DNA of 45,997 nt from Verrucomicrobiota bacterium (GCA_009885695.1 VFKE01000122.1:1-45997); one strand, 5' to 3'; numbered from the stretch's first letter, positions 8,235 through 18,511 are shown. Program-made: numbers and translations. Notes: generated by a model not told the origin, from the letters alone.

Positions 8235-10429
8235 GATCGAACCTCCGCTTTCGTCGTGCTGGCAAGAATACCGTGCTTCGCCACCGAAGATCCGGTGGAT
8301 GCGGGATTCATCACCGGACAGAGCCTGTGAACAAAATACATCTCCGCCAAAAGCACAAGTGCGGCCAGCGCAAAGAACCAGGGCCAAAGCAAGACGCGCT
8401 GCTGTGGTAATGCCTGTTCCGGACGCTCGTTAGGATCGGGATGACTGATCTCGAAGGCGGCTTTGCCCCACCAGGAACGCAGGATTTCGGCGTCAGTCTT
8501 GGTGACCGTGCTGTCCCCGCGACCTGCATTAACGACAAAGTTCAAATCCACGCTTCCAATGTCGCCCCGGGCCTTGAGTGAATAGATGCCGGTCTCATCC
8601 GCCTTATCGAGTCGCAGAATGGCCTGTGAGTCGAACTGCTGAATTACGGGTGTCACGCTCTGCTTGCTTGGTGTGGTGACGGTGGCGCTGGCGTTATTTC
8701 CAACGCCAGGCAGCGCGAGGGCGACCAATTCACCCGAGGTAAAATTTCCACCGAGTCGCGCCAGTGCGAGGCGGTTGAGCGACTGATCGAGCAGGGGGAT
8801 GAAACTGTTGCGGCGCGGCAGATCGCTCCATTCATCATTGGCGCTTGAATTTACAATCAAAACGCGACCGGCGCCGTAGGCGTGTTCAATCAAAGCAGGT
8901 GCTGCATCATCAAACCAGGCAAGCACCTGACTGGTATCTCCCTTGGGCGGGTCCCCGAAGAGAAAGAAACTGTGAGCATGGACGCGGGCAAAGTCACCGA
9001 ACGTCGGATCAAAAAGCGGAGCGAGCAGTGGATGAGTCCAATCGATGCGGGTCAGATTTGCCACGGTGCCATTTGTCTGTGTGAGTTGCTGTAATGGACG
9101 CGGCAGAAGGCTGTTTGCGGCCCGAAGCGGATTGTGCATTTTGGAATTATAAAATGGTGTCTGCACTGATGGCCCGAAAAACATTAACAAGCCGCCGCCG
9201 GATTTGATGCGGGTCTCCAACGCCAGTAAACGGGCATCGGTCAATTGTGGAACATTGGCCAAGATCACCACATCAGCATTGGTGAAATCGGCGTCAGCCA
9301 CGGCATCGGGTGTGCGCCGCGTGACCTGCACGGCACCCGCTTCGCCCTGGCCGAGCACACCCAGCGCCATGCGCAGATGAAAGCCAGGCTGTAGCGTTTC
9401 AATTTGGGTGCCCTGGGGTTCAAGCAACAGCACCCGGACACTGGCTCGCGTATCAAGGTTTAGCCAGAACTGGTCATCATCGGGCAAGGCGTCATGTGGT
9501 TCGATGAGCAGTTCTGCGATTTTACCCTGCAAATCATAGCCGGCTGGAAGTGGTAAATTTATTTCAGTGAATGCCCCAGGTGTGATGGTTACCTTCTGTG
9601 TGATGTCGCCAAGTCCCGGCAGACGTTTCACACTGACCGTGCGTTCCTGAGGTTCATTGCCGGATGCGCCTAGGCGAACATGCAAAAACCGTCTGGCGGC
9701 ATCTTCGATTGGATTTGCAACTGCAATCCACGCGTTATGCGGTGCTGACGGGCCGACGTCGATCACCTTCACGGTGACCGGAATCTTCAGGCCCTCATTG
9801 AATGCAACAACTGATGCCTGTGACCATGATCCCTGGTGGTTGTCGGTGATGAAGACCAGTTCCGCAATCGTATTTGGTCGTGATGCTGCAAGCATTGGAC
9901 GAATGACTGCCAGCGCGGAAGTGAGATCGGTGTCGCTTAATCCCGCTTTTGCAGCTTCCAGGCGCGCCAAGTAACGCGTCGGGTCTTCCGCAAGAGGGCC
10001 CAGTGCGACGGTGTTGTTGCCCGTTAGAAGAACGGTGGCGCGGTCACCGGGCATGCCTTGAGCGAGCAGGGCGCGGGCGATTTTCTTGCCATGAATGAAC
10101 GGCGTGTCCTTTCCCGGCTGGTCGTAGCTCATGCTGCGACTCACATCAAGAATGATGAAGCGCTCAGTGAACAGACGCTTGCCGGCGGTGGAGAAAATGG
10201 GTTTGGCCAGTGCCAGAACGAGCACCATGAGGAACGCGGCCCGCAGGAGGAACAGCAATACCTGATGCCACTTGATGCGGCGCGAAAGTTTGTGCTGCGA
10301 AGCGCGCAACCACCTCAGGCTGCTGAAGGGCATGGTTCGCACGCGCTTGGGCTTGAGCAGGTGAATCACGACCGGAATGGCCAGCAATGCCGCGGCAACC
10401 AGGGTGAAGGGGGCGAGCAGGGTAAACAT
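8231..10429 (-). CDS. BatA-like membrane protein with VWA domain
   Basis: 732 residues. The N-terminus is a recognisable BatA domain: LLAPFTLVAAALLAIPVVIH, then LLKPKRVRTMPFSSLRWLRA, and a second helix LFLLRAAFLMVLVLALAKPI. A VWA domain follows with MIDAS FIILDVSRSMSY and a later ELVFITDNHQGSW. The second half contains a Rossmann-like region (DVVILANVPQLTDARL, GGLLMFFGPSV) and a C-terminal helix (LLWPWFFALAALVLLAEMYF). It follows the DUF58 gene by 3 nt and overlaps the next gene by ATGA. Such proteins are membrane clients or partners of MoxR AAA ATPases in envelope-related systems; the function here is unknown. Confidence 0.87.
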   Translation of the reverse strand: MFTLLAPFTLVAAALLAIPVVIHLLKPKRVRTMPFSSLRWLRASQHKLSRRIKWHQVLLFLLRAAFLMVLVLALAKPIFSTAGKRLFTERFIILDVSRSMSYDQPGKDTPFIHGKKIARALLAQGMPGDRATVLLTGNNTVALGPLAEDPTRYLARLEAAKAGLSDTDLTSALAVIRPMLAASRPNTIAELVFITDNHQGSWSQASVVAFNEGLKIPVTVKVIDVGPSAPHNAWIAVANPIEDAARRFLHVRLGASGNEPQERTVSVKRLPGLGDITQKVTITPGAFTEINLPLPAGYDLQGKIAELLIEPHDALPDDDQFWLNLDTRASVRVLLLEPQGTQIETLQPGFHLRMALGVLGQGEAGAVQVTRRTPDAVADADFTNADVVILANVPQLTDARLLALETRIKSGGGLLMFFGPSVQTPFYNSKMHNPLRAANSLLPRPLQQLTQTNGTVANLTRIDWTHPLLAPLFDPTFGDFARVHAHSFFLFGDPPKGDTSQVLAWFDDAAPALIEHAYGAGRVLIVNSSANDEWSDLPRRNSFIPLLDQSLNRLALARLGGNFTSGELVALALPGVGNNASATVTTPSKQSVTPVIQQFDSQAILRLDKADETGIYSLKARGDIGSVDLNFVVNAGRGDSTVTKTDAEILRSWWGKAAFEISHPDPNERPEQALPQQRVLLWPWFFALAALVLLAEMYFVHRLCPVMNPASTGSSVAKHGILASTTKAEVRS

Positions 10430-10432
10430 GGA

Positions 10433-11461
10433 TCAGCCGCGAATTTTCGATCGCCTGTGGAGGTAAGCTGCCAGCGCCTGATCATAGCGCTGGCGGGTGT
10501 CCAATGGGACATAGTCGATGCCCACCTCGAGCAGGCCTTTTCGAAACAACTCATTTTCTTCCGCAAGATTCATCAAGTAGTTCTCGCGCACGGAGGCGGG
10601 ATCAATTTCAAGCTCATTGCCGGTCTCGAGATCCCGGAAAACTGTCGCACCATCGAATGGAAAATCAATTTCCGTGGCGTCACGGATTTGAAATACGATG
10701 ACATCATGGCCGTGACTGTGGAGAAGCCGGATGGATTTGAGTGTTTCTGCGGGCTCGTCGATTAAATCACTGATGAGCACAATAAGTCCGCGTCGCTTGA
10801 GATTGCGCACCATCGCGCGCAGGCTGGCCGCCACATTGGTCTCGCCAGTCGGCGGGTTTGTGGTCATTACCTGGATCATCTTGCGGAGGTGTGAGATGCG
10901 GCTGCGTGGCGGCAAGAGAAAGCCGGGCTTGGCGCCAAACAGCGCCAGGCCCGCTGCATCCAGTTGCTTCATCATCAGATAGGCGAGGCAAGTTGCCAGG
11001 AAGCAGCCGTAGTCCCATTTGGTGATCGCTCCAGTGCCGAAACCCATGGAGGCTGAACGGTCCAGCAGGATGTAGCAGCGCAGGTTTGTCTCCTCTTCGT
11101 AACGCTTGATATAATAGCGGTCAGTGCGCGCATAGACCTGCCAGTCGAGGTATTTCAAATCATCACCAGGGGCATATTCGCGATGATCGGCGAATTCCAC
11201 TGAGAAGCCATGGAAGGGACTTTTGTGAAGGCCGTTGATGAATCCTTCAACCACCAGCCGCGCGATGAGTGGCGAGAGTGAAAACTTGTCGAGCACCTCG
11301 GGATCAAGAAAACGCCGGGGGTCGGTGTTGCCGTTAACTTCAGTGATGAGAGTCGGATTGCCACGTTGCACGACGTCACGATGGATGCGGCGCGCAAGGC
11401 TCTGAGCCTTGGCGCGGATCGTGTCGATCCACGAAGTGGAGCTGCTGGTGCCGTGCGCCAT
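10433..11461 (-). CDS. DUF58 (VWA-like) protein of a MoxR system
   Basis: 342 residues, soluble. It carries the DUF58 hallmark near residues 95-120: EYAPGDDLKYLDWQVYARTD, then YYIKRYEEETN and ILLDRSASMGFG (MIDAS-like DxSxS). A later segment LIVLISDLIDEP matches the VWA-fold middle strand. DUF58 genes are almost always next to moxR, as here: it starts 31 nt after the MoxR stop and is followed 3 nt later by the BatA-like gene. DUF58 proteins are thought to act with MoxR in maturation or assembly of membrane/envelope components; no catalytic activity is evident. Confidence 0.93.
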   Translation of the reverse strand: MAHGTSSSTSWIDTIRAKAQSLARRIHRDVVQRGNPTLITEVNGNTDPRRFLDPEVLDKFSLSPLIARLVVEGFINGLHKSPFHGFSVEFADHREYAPGDDLKYLDWQVYARTDRYYIKRYEEETNLRCYILLDRSASMGFGTGAITKWDYGCFLATCLAYLMMKQLDAAGLALFGAKPGFLLPPRSRISHLRKMIQVMTTNPPTGETNVAASLRAMVRNLKRRGLIVLISDLIDEPAETLKSIRLLHSHGHDVIVFQIRDATEIDFPFDGATVFRDLETGNELEIDPASVRENYLMNLAEENELFRKGLLEVGIDYVPLDTRQRYDQALAAYLHRRSKIRG

Positions 11462-11492
11462 GAAGGAAATCGAAATCTTTGCCTTCCGCGGC

Positions 11493-12497
11493 CTAGGAAG
11501 TTGCGCGTTCGCGGACTTCCTTCAGCAACTGCTGCACGATGGTGTCTGTGCTGATGCCTTCAGCCTCGGCAGTGAAGCTGGCGAGAATACGATGTCGAAG
11601 CACAGGAAGCGCCACATGGCGAACATCGTCGCACGAGACATTGATTCTGCCGGATAGCGCCGCGTATGTTTTGGCTGCGAGAATCAGTGCCTGACTGGCA
11701 CGTGGTCCGGCACCCCAGCTGACTTGTTCCTTGATGAAGGCTGGAACGCCGGGTTCATGGGGCCGTGTCGCCCGTGCGAGATCCACGGCAAAGCCGGTGA
11801 CGTGGCGTGATACAGGAATATTGCGCACGTTGTGCTGATGGGCCAGAAGCGTGGGGCCATCGAGCAACGGGCGGACATCAGCTTCAGTGTTCGTCGTGGT
11901 TTGCATGACGATGTCTTCCTCTTCCAGGAGCTTGGGATACTTGATGAAAGTGTTCATCAGAAAGCGGTCTTTTTGCGCCTCGGGCAATGGATAAGTGCCT
12001 TCCTGGTCAATCGGATTTTGCGTGGCCAGCACGAAAAACGGTTCCTCGAGGATGTAGGTCTTGCGGCCCGCTGTAACTTCGTGCTCCTGCATGGCCTGGA
12101 GCAGTGCCGCCTGCGTTTTTGGCGGCGTACGGTTGATTTCATCGGCGAGGACAATGTTGCTGAAAATCGGGCCGGCGACAAAAACGATCTCACGTTTGCC
12201 GGTTTCGTGATTTTCCTCAATCACATTGGTGCCAATAATGTCCGACGGCATCAAATCTGGAGTGAACTGAATGCGCTTGAAATTAAGGGCCAGCACGCGG
12301 GAGAGCGTGCTGATCATGAGTGTTTTTGCAAGACCGGGCACACCTTCGATCAGGTTGTGTCCGCCGGCAAAGATGGTGATGAGGAGTTCTTCAAGAACTT
12401 CGCGCTGGCCTACAATGACCTTTCCAAGTTCAGCGAGCATCGCGTTATGCAGACGGTGGAGGCTCTCGATTTGTATTTCAATGGATTCTTGGCTCAT
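11493..12497 (-). CDS. MoxR-family AAA+ ATPase
   Basis: 334 residues, the normal MoxR length. Walker A is GVPGLAKT (residues 52-59), Walker B is IVLADEINRTPPKTQ, and sensor 1 is FVLATQNPIDQEGTYPLPEA, followed by the conserved AQKDRF arginine-finger region. The C-terminal lid (LIAAKTYA-type LILAAKTYAALSGR and VSCDDVRHVALPVLRHR) is typical. MoxR ATPases act as chaperone-like remodelers with VWA-domain partners, three of which are encoded directly downstream. The gene sits 42 nt after the DUF4159 gene within the same operon. Confidence 0.96.
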   Translation of the reverse strand: MSQESIEIQIESLHRLHNAMLAELGKVIVGQREVLEELLITIFAGGHNLIEGVPGLAKTLMISTLSRVLALNFKRIQFTPDLMPSDIIGTNVIEENHETGKREIVFVAGPIFSNIVLADEINRTPPKTQAALLQAMQEHEVTAGRKTYILEEPFFVLATQNPIDQEGTYPLPEAQKDRFLMNTFIKYPKLLEEEDIVMQTTTNTEADVRPLLDGPTLLAHQHNVRNIPVSRHVTGFAVDLARATRPHEPGVPAFIKEQVSWGAGPRASQALILAAKTYAALSGRINVSCDDVRHVALPVLRHRILASFTAEAEGISTDTIVQQLLKEVRERATS

Positions 12498-12539
12498 GGA
12501 TTCGTTGTCGTTTGGTGTGCTGGGGATGGGAGTGATGTT

Positions 12540-14117
12540 TTAGTGGCTGAGTGCGAAGGTGATCAGATTCAGGGCCACGCGCAGCGCATCGGTCGAGTCA
12601 ATGCCTTTTGCATAGGCGTTTGATTCACGGTTGAGTGCGCTTTGGAAATCGAACGGTGTATATAAAATCGCCGGCCGCCCCTCAATGAACAGGGTATAGA
12701 ACTCGGGGTATTCCAAGGCGGGGTCATCACGAAGCGCGGCGCTGGTGTAGGTGACCTTGTCGAGTGGATTCCATCCCGCGGAGAAGACCGGGTGCGTGGG
12801 TGGAAGTTTGATGAGTTCGTTCTTGCCGAAAGCCTTCTTGATTTCGCGCCTGAACGCGGTGTCAAAGGGCTTTAATCCCGCGCCGGCACTGGCAATGAGC
12901 ATTCCACCGCGCTCGAGGTAGCGCCGAAGCCCCTCAATTTCCTTGGGCGTCAGTTCGAAATCATAGTGTCCGCTCATGAAAACGAGCGGGTAGCTTCCAA
13001 TTTGGGGATCGTCAAGTGTGACGCGGTGTTCCGAGTAATCGACGTCGATTTTTGTGTTTTCGTTGAGGCCGATCATGACGCTGTTTTGCAGCCCGGGATG
13101 CAAATCCCAACTGCCGCGATACATCACGGTGGCATGTCGGAAGACGTCGCCAGGCCGCGACTGGCCATCATACTGCGGGAATTGTTGCGCGAGAAAGCGG
13201 CCATACTCGGTGCTGGCGAGGACATAGGCCACGAGGTTTACACCGAGCCGCCACGCCGCCTCGCCGAGGATGTGCTTGCCTGCGGGGTGATATTTACCCT
13301 CACTCCATGCGGTTCCGAGCCCGAACGGCACCAGCATGGCTGCGGCACGCGTGCCGATGTCCATTGAGTAAACCTCTGGCGGCTGCTGAAACTGCACTCC
13401 ATTCACCATGGTCAACACCTGCTGGATGCGAAAACGTGAATTGAAGACCGGATGATCGAGTGGCATGCGCATGAACTGTTTGGCCGGGAATATTTTCCGC
13501 ATCTCACGGGCTACCGCGAGGGAGAACTCATCTATTCCGCGAGCGGCATTGAAGATGATCGTGCCGCCGGAGTTGAGATAACTGCGGAGGTTTTCCACCT
13601 CGGCGGTCGTGAGGATGAAATCGTAATCACCCGTCATGTAAAGTATCGGGATGTCCACGGGATCAAAGCCGGGACTAGAGAGCGGCTTGGTGGCGTATTG
13701 GTAGTTGTTGCCGTCCGCCAGGTCCTTGTTGGTTCGCAGGATGAGTCTTTGCGCGTCAGCCGGAAAACTCTGCCACTGGGCGAAAATCTGCACTGTGCCG
13801 TCGGGATGGACATATTTGAGCTTCTCGCCGTATTCCACCTTATACATCACGGTGAGTGTGGTGGGCGGCGGCGGCGTGCGCTCCATGGTTTTGCGCATGG
13901 TGGGGCCACCATCGCCAACAGTATCCGTTTGTTCACCGCCAGTCTGCCTTTTTTCCGGTGCTTTTGCCGCCGGGGGCGGCTTTCCATTGGCCGGAGGAAA
14001 TTGCACCTCGCGCTGTGCAAAAATCGAGACAGGCAAGATCAGCGCAAGAAACAGAATCAAGCTCAAACGGCGCGCTGCGGCGCGAGCATTCGTTGTGAGG
14101 GATGGTGCTGAATTCAT
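12540..14117 (-). CDS. Exported protein with two DUF4159 domains
   Basis: 525 residues. The N-terminus has a signal peptide-like segment (LSLILFLALILPVSIFAQ). A Pro-rich linker (about 40-85) follows. Two related domains can be aligned: the first has VDIPILYMTGDYDFILTTAE then LRSYLNSGGTIIFNAARGID, the second YPLVFMSGHYDFELTPKE then LRRYLERGGMLIASAGAG. Each is followed by a FPAKQFMRMPLDHPVF / GKNELIKLPPTHPVF segment. This is the DUF4159 pattern, a glutamine-amidotransferase-like fold. DUF4159 proteins commonly neighbour MoxR and VWA genes in Planctomycetota and Verrucomicrobiota. Two tandem domains suggest internal duplication. The function is unknown. Confidence 0.87.
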   Translation of the reverse strand: MNSAPSLTTNARAAARRLSLILFLALILPVSIFAQREVQFPPANGKPPPAAKAPEKRQTGGEQTDTVGDGGPTMRKTMERTPPPPTTLTVMYKVEYGEKLKYVHPDGTVQIFAQWQSFPADAQRLILRTNKDLADGNNYQYATKPLSSPGFDPVDIPILYMTGDYDFILTTAEVENLRSYLNSGGTIIFNAARGIDEFSLAVAREMRKIFPAKQFMRMPLDHPVFNSRFRIQQVLTMVNGVQFQQPPEVYSMDIGTRAAAMLVPFGLGTAWSEGKYHPAGKHILGEAAWRLGVNLVAYVLASTEYGRFLAQQFPQYDGQSRPGDVFRHATVMYRGSWDLHPGLQNSVMIGLNENTKIDVDYSEHRVTLDDPQIGSYPLVFMSGHYDFELTPKEIEGLRRYLERGGMLIASAGAGLKPFDTAFRREIKKAFGKNELIKLPPTHPVFSAGWNPLDKVTYTSAALRDDPALEYPEFYTLFIEGRPAILYTPFDFQSALNRESNAYAKGIDSTDALRVALNLITFALSH

Positions 14118-14180
14118 GGTGGAGATGTCTATACGGAATGAAAATAATAATATTACACTTATTCGACGAATTATTTCAGG

Positions 14181-15842
14181 TCAGGGCAATTGAATCTCGA
14201 TTGTTGGTTTCGGGTCGTTGGGTTTAAGTCGAAACCATGAATCAGTCACCTCCAGTTTGAGGGTCTTCAAGGTGCGCGGTTTCCCGCTTGCTTCGGTTGG
14301 GGGCTGCAGAACACGGAGCGTATACTCGGGAGCTGGAATTATTTTCCCGTCAATTTCGATTTGCCATGATTTAACAATCAGTGGTGTGAGTGTCTGCGGC
14401 AGTGCCGTCAGTCCATCGGTGTGGACGGGGGCGGGAGAGTTGCGGATGTTCAAATCTGACGCGCCTGGCGCGAGCGGTGCGGCGGGTTTGCTGGTCAGCA
14501 CCTCAATCTGGGTGCGCGGCGGGACCACGCCCTTCAGACCCACCACGAGGAACGCCATCGCTTCCACTGCCGGGCTCTCACTCTTCCCTGATTTTGAGTT
14601 CGCGCCATTAATCTGGTCGGGACGGATATTGCAGTTGAGCAAGCTCACCGAACTGTTGGGAACGTTCATCAAAACTGAGTTCTGAGGATTGGTGATGACC
14701 ACGCTGGTGAGTTGCACTTTAGCATTCTGTATTGAAATGGGCAGAGCGCCACCGTCAATGTATGTATCCTCGACACTGCCGGCGACGGCGACCAAGACCA
14801 GGCCGTTTTTGCAGTTGCGGAGTGTGTTTTGCTTCAGCATGACAGGCGGGACATACCAATGGTCCCCATGCCACGAGATGCCTCGTATGCAGTTCTCAAG
14901 GGTGTTGCCGGTGGCGCTGCATTCAGTACGGACGATGCTGATGCCGGTGGCGTAGGCTCCAAGGATGCGGTTGCCTTTAATGTCCGCAAGGGGACAGGAA
15001 ACAACCGTAATTCCTACCATGTCTCGATTGAGCATGACCATTGGTTCGAACTCGTTCTTCACAATGGATGGCGTGTCGCAAAACGATAGATTCAGCCTTG
15101 CCTGACCCGTGAAGCGGTTGCCAGAAAAATTACACCGTTCATTGGGCTTGACTCCAGTGTTGTCAATACCGGTGGCGAGGATGGCGATATTGTCCACGCG
15201 AGCGTTCTGCACATCAATCATCGTGCGTGCACCCGCGGTAAGTTCGCCGGTCTGGGAAGTCTTTGCCACGAGAGAGGGTGAGACCGAGATGGTGGCGTTG
15301 CGCCGCCCTTCCGGCAGATCAGCACGCCCTAGAACCAGCAGCGCGCCACCACGTTCCAGTTTAATGACGCGCTCGGCAGCAACAGTCGAAGCCAGGCGGA
15401 GTTCCATTTCATCAGTATTGGCCTGAGCGTGCATCTTTAAGCTGCCGTAGGTTTCAACGGGTCCGTTGACGGTGAGGGTGCGCTTGCCCTGGCCGCTTTG
15501 AAAGGCGAGATTCGATTTTGGATCCAGGATCAGCCGCTTGCAGGTCACCGTCTCCATGTCATCACGGTCAAAGAGCACGGTGTCCCTCGCGGCGATGACG
15601 GCTTCGTCATCGGCAGTCGGAAGCGCGCCGCCGTGCCATGTGGCTGTTTCGCTCCAGCGTCCTCCACCGTGTCCGTTGGAGTGGATTTCTTTAGCGCTCG
15701 CAACTGTGGCCAGGCACAGGCCCGCATATGCCAAGCCCGCGGCGAGCACGTTTCGCCCACGGTGTTTCCGTGTTGAAGGGAGGGTCGGGACGGCCTGTTT
15801 GGGGATTGGGCAACAACCTCGAATTATCATGTTTCTGTTCAT
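14181..15842 (-). CDS. Exported G8-like plus right-handed beta-helix protein
   Basis: 553 residues. A long N-terminus precedes a probable signal segment (LAAGLAYAGLCLATVASA), so the true start could be internal. Residues ~55-110 look like a G8 domain: RWSETATWHGGALPTADDEA, then VIAARDTVLFD and KRLILDPKSNLAFQ. The middle (~200-400) is a series of short Asn/Gly-rich turns (NCIRGISWHGDHW, LRNCKNGLVLVAV, NVPNSSVSLLNCNI) typical of right-handed parallel beta-helices. The C-terminus may be an Ig-like strand module. G8/beta-helix proteins bind or cleave polysaccharides in other systems; no catalytic residues are assignable here. The ATG overlaps the stop of the upstream gene by ATGA. Confidence 0.65.
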   Translation of the reverse strand: MNRNMIIRGCCPIPKQAVPTLPSTRKHRGRNVLAAGLAYAGLCLATVASAKEIHSNGHGGGRWSETATWHGGALPTADDEAVIAARDTVLFDRDDMETVTCKRLILDPKSNLAFQSGQGKRTLTVNGPVETYGSLKMHAQANTDEMELRLASTVAAERVIKLERGGALLVLGRADLPEGRRNATISVSPSLVAKTSQTGELTAGARTMIDVQNARVDNIAILATGIDNTGVKPNERCNFSGNRFTGQARLNLSFCDTPSIVKNEFEPMVMLNRDMVGITVVSCPLADIKGNRILGAYATGISIVRTECSATGNTLENCIRGISWHGDHWYVPPVMLKQNTLRNCKNGLVLVAVAGSVEDTYIDGGALPISIQNAKVQLTSVVITNPQNSVLMNVPNSSVSLLNCNIRPDQINGANSKSGKSESPAVEAMAFLVVGLKGVVPPRTQIEVLTSKPAAPLAPGASDLNIRNSPAPVHTDGLTALPQTLTPLIVKSWQIEIDGKIIPAPEYTLRVLQPPTEASGKPRTLKTLKLEVTDSWFRLKPNDPKPTIEIQLP

Positions 15843-18511
15843 TCTATCTCTGATGCTTCAATAAAGCTGCGCAACAAATCCGTCTGACGATCGCTTACTG
15901 GCAGGATTTTTAACGCGTCAATTTGCAACATGCCACCATACGTGTTGGCGAACAAAAACCGGACCGTTGCATTCTGCGACAATGGAGTCTTGAGCAGGGC
16001 CGCTGCCTTCCGCCATTGACCATAGGTGCGCTCAAGACGAATGTAAGCACGATCAATGACGGGTCTGTTGACGGTGTCTTCGATCATGGCGATGTCCACA
16101 AATGATCCAACATTCCGAGCTTCGTGTTCGCGTGACTGCAGCTGTTCGCGATACCAGAACTCCACCCAGCAGGTGTTTCCGGCGAGCAGGCTTTTCAGTT
16201 CCTTGGTATAAATTAATTCGGTGCCGTATTTAATAAGTCCGACCTGCGGGCCGTCAAAGCCGAGCATGGGTTCAAACGATATCTTCACCGCGCTGCCGGA
16301 GGGAGGCGGCTCGCCGGGCTCAAAGCCTGTGCTGTAACCCCGGAAGGTCAGGCTGGCGGGAGTTGCACCGGCTTTTTTTGCTGCCTCTGCGCTTTTGGCG
16401 CTGGCTTTCACCACGTCATAAAATTTAGCGAGTTTCTGCAGATTAAAATACTCCGGAAACGATTCCTGCAGCTTGTCTAACCACGCCAGCGACTTGGCGA
16501 AATCCTCCTGGCGGAAATAACAGTCAGCCACACCATGGATTGCACGGTCGCGGAAACCGGCCCACTGGCGCAATTTCAGCAGAACCTCATAGTGCCGGAT
16601 GGCCTCGTCGTAACGGCCCGCGAAACGATCGGTCTCAGCGCGGAGGAAGCGATACATGCCTTCGAGTTTCTGATCAGGAAAGTCGAGTTCCATGCGTTCC
16701 AGCAGGAGTCGTGTTGCCCGCACGTTGCCGCTGCGGAGTTTTTGTTCCGCAATACGGAGCTGGGCCCCGCGCTGAATGGCTTCGTTTTGTCCCGTCGCGG
16801 CGAAACGCTCTCCGCCGAGTGATTTCGCAAAACGGTAGCGCTCACCCGCCTGCACAAGATCGCCCGCCTGGGTATAGAGATCACCCCAGTGAATGGCGGC
16901 CTCGCGCACGGATGGGATGTCGAGATTGCGATGTTCACTTGTGATTTTCTCGTAGAGTTGGGCTGCCTCCTTATACTCTTTAAGGTAGGTCCACTGAATG
17001 TCCGCGCCTTTGAGCAGCAACTGCACCTGCAGCGTGGGGAGTTTGCCCACTGCATTAAGGGCGTCTTGCATGAGTTGCATGGATTCAGTTCCACGGCCCT
17101 GCTCGGCGAGCGCCTCCATCATTGTCGTTTGCAGCACCACGCGACGTTTGAAATCAAGATCGGGCTGGTTCAGCAGGTGCCGGGCGATTTTTTCAAGAAG
17201 CGGCCAGCGGTTGGGTTGCTCAGATATGGCAAGGAAGTCGAACAGCGTATTAACCCGCTGGATGTCCCAACTGGCCCAGTCGCTTGTGGAAAATGATGCC
17301 ACTGCTTGGGAGAGCGAAAACGGACTGGTGGGCACCGGTGCCGTCCACATATAAACACGCTTTGCGATGAGTGGAGCATCCGCGCCCACATACATTCTGA
17401 CATTGTAATCTCCGGATTTGAAATAGACGTGCAGTGGTGAGCGGCCCGTCCCGCGTGTGCCATCACCGAAGTCCCATTTGATTTGCGCCGGGTCCTTGAT
17501 GTCGCCCTGGGCCTCGAAGCGAGCGAGGTGCAGCGTGATTCCCGGCGTGGTCAAGGTATCATCCACCCCCCATACGAAGGTTGCCGCAGTCGCCCCGCCG
17601 GCCCCTTCAATGCCAGTTGCTTCGGCGAGTGTGGCGCTCGCGAACAAGTCATTGGTTACGAGTGAAGGAGGCAGTTTTTTTTTGCCGCCATCGGACTTCC
17701 AATATAACACGCAGTTCGCGAGAAGTGCATCTGTTCCGCAGACATGGTGGAGTTCCAGGTGATGCACGCCCTTGGTCAGCACAATCTCGGCCCATTCACT
17801 GGTGGAGAACCGTGTCTTGAAGCGATTTGGACCCTTCTGCTCATAGATGCGGTTGCCGTCAATGAATAGAAACGCCGCATCCTCCGCGCCAACGTGAAAC
17901 TTGTATATGCCAGTATCCGCAATGCGTAAAAATCCACGGTATGATGCGGTAAAGTTACGCGGAGTATCGGGACGGCCTGGATTCACGTTCTGGGCAATCA
18001 GGTCCACAAAACTATTCGCGGTGATCTCCCTGCTTTTCTTGAGTCCGTCGACCACATCCGACCAGTTTGCCAGTGAATCGCCAGCCCAGTCACGGAATTC
18101 CGCGGTCAGGCCTTCTTTTATCGGGGGGGCATTGGCCGCGGGTGCGGTTGGGTTGCCTGCGTAGGCCCAATACACAGGGTCATTTCCGTGACGTTTGAAT
18201 TGGATGAGCGTATCGCCGGATGGGTTGTGCGAGAGGACCGATGCCGGAATCAGCTGGCCGTCTTGAGATTGCACGCAGATGTCCGTGCCATCTTCCCGCA
18301 GCCAGCCGGCTGCGGGAAGCCGCGCTATGACGGACTCCGTGAGAAATTTTTGATTTGTGAAATCACCCATCAAGCGCAGTGGAAAGCGCACGCGGTAACC
18401 CGTCACCCATGCGGGGGCGGGCGTGTCAACACCGGGAGCGGGCGCAGCCTGCAGCGCGGGTGTTCCCGCAATGAGCAGAAGGCCGAATGCGATGACTTTA
18501 TTCAGGCTCAT
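15839..18511 (-). CDS. Exported PA14/PKD/TPR multidomain protein
   Basis: 890 residues from the ATG at 18511, chosen because MSLNKVIAFGLLLIAGTPA gives a clean signal peptide and a short 14-nt overlap with the upstream gene; an earlier in-frame start at 18544 is possible. Visible parts in order: a DUF2341-like strand region (VTGYRVRFPLRLMG); a PA14 domain (about 150-290; FRDWAGDSLANWSDV, YKFHVGAEDAAFLFIDGNRI, KGVHHLELHHVCG); a PKD domain (IKWDFGDGTRGTGRSPLHVY); a long TPR-like helical region (~480-720; AAQLYEKITSEH, IHWGDLYTQAGDLVQAGERY, DEAIRHYEVLLKLRQW); and a C-terminal carbohydrate-binding-like beta domain. It looks like an exported scaffold binding carbohydrate or protein. Membership in the MoxR operon is by tight spacing. 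Confidence 0.72.
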   Translation of the reverse strand: MSLNKVIAFGLLLIAGTPALQAAPAPGVDTPAPAWVTGYRVRFPLRLMGDFTNQKFLTESVIARLPAAGWLREDGTDICVQSQDGQLIPASVLSHNPSGDTLIQFKRHGNDPVYWAYAGNPTAPAANAPPIKEGLTAEFRDWAGDSLANWSDVVDGLKKSREITANSFVDLIAQNVNPGRPDTPRNFTASYRGFLRIADTGIYKFHVGAEDAAFLFIDGNRIYEQKGPNRFKTRFSTSEWAEIVLTKGVHHLELHHVCGTDALLANCVLYWKSDGGKKKLPPSLVTNDLFASATLAEATGIEGAGGATAATFVWGVDDTLTTPGITLHLARFEAQGDIKDPAQIKWDFGDGTRGTGRSPLHVYFKSGDYNVRMYVGADAPLIAKRVYMWTAPVPTSPFSLSQAVASFSTSDWASWDIQRVNTLFDFLAISEQPNRWPLLEKIARHLLNQPDLDFKRRVVLQTTMMEALAEQGRGTESMQLMQDALNAVGKLPTLQVQLLLKGADIQWTYLKEYKEAAQLYEKITSEHRNLDIPSVREAAIHWGDLYTQAGDLVQAGERYRFAKSLGGERFAATGQNEAIQRGAQLRIAEQKLRSGNVRATRLLLERMELDFPDQKLEGMYRFLRAETDRFAGRYDEAIRHYEVLLKLRQWAGFRDRAIHGVADCYFRQEDFAKSLAWLDKLQESFPEYFNLQKLAKFYDVVKASAKSAEAAKKAGATPASLTFRGYSTGFEPGEPPPSGSAVKISFEPMLGFDGPQVGLIKYGTELIYTKELKSLLAGNTCWVEFWYREQLQSREHEARNVGSFVDIAMIEDTVNRPVIDRAYIRLERTYGQWRKAAALLKTPLSQNATVRFLFANTYGGMLQIDALKILPVSDRQTDLLRSFIEASEIE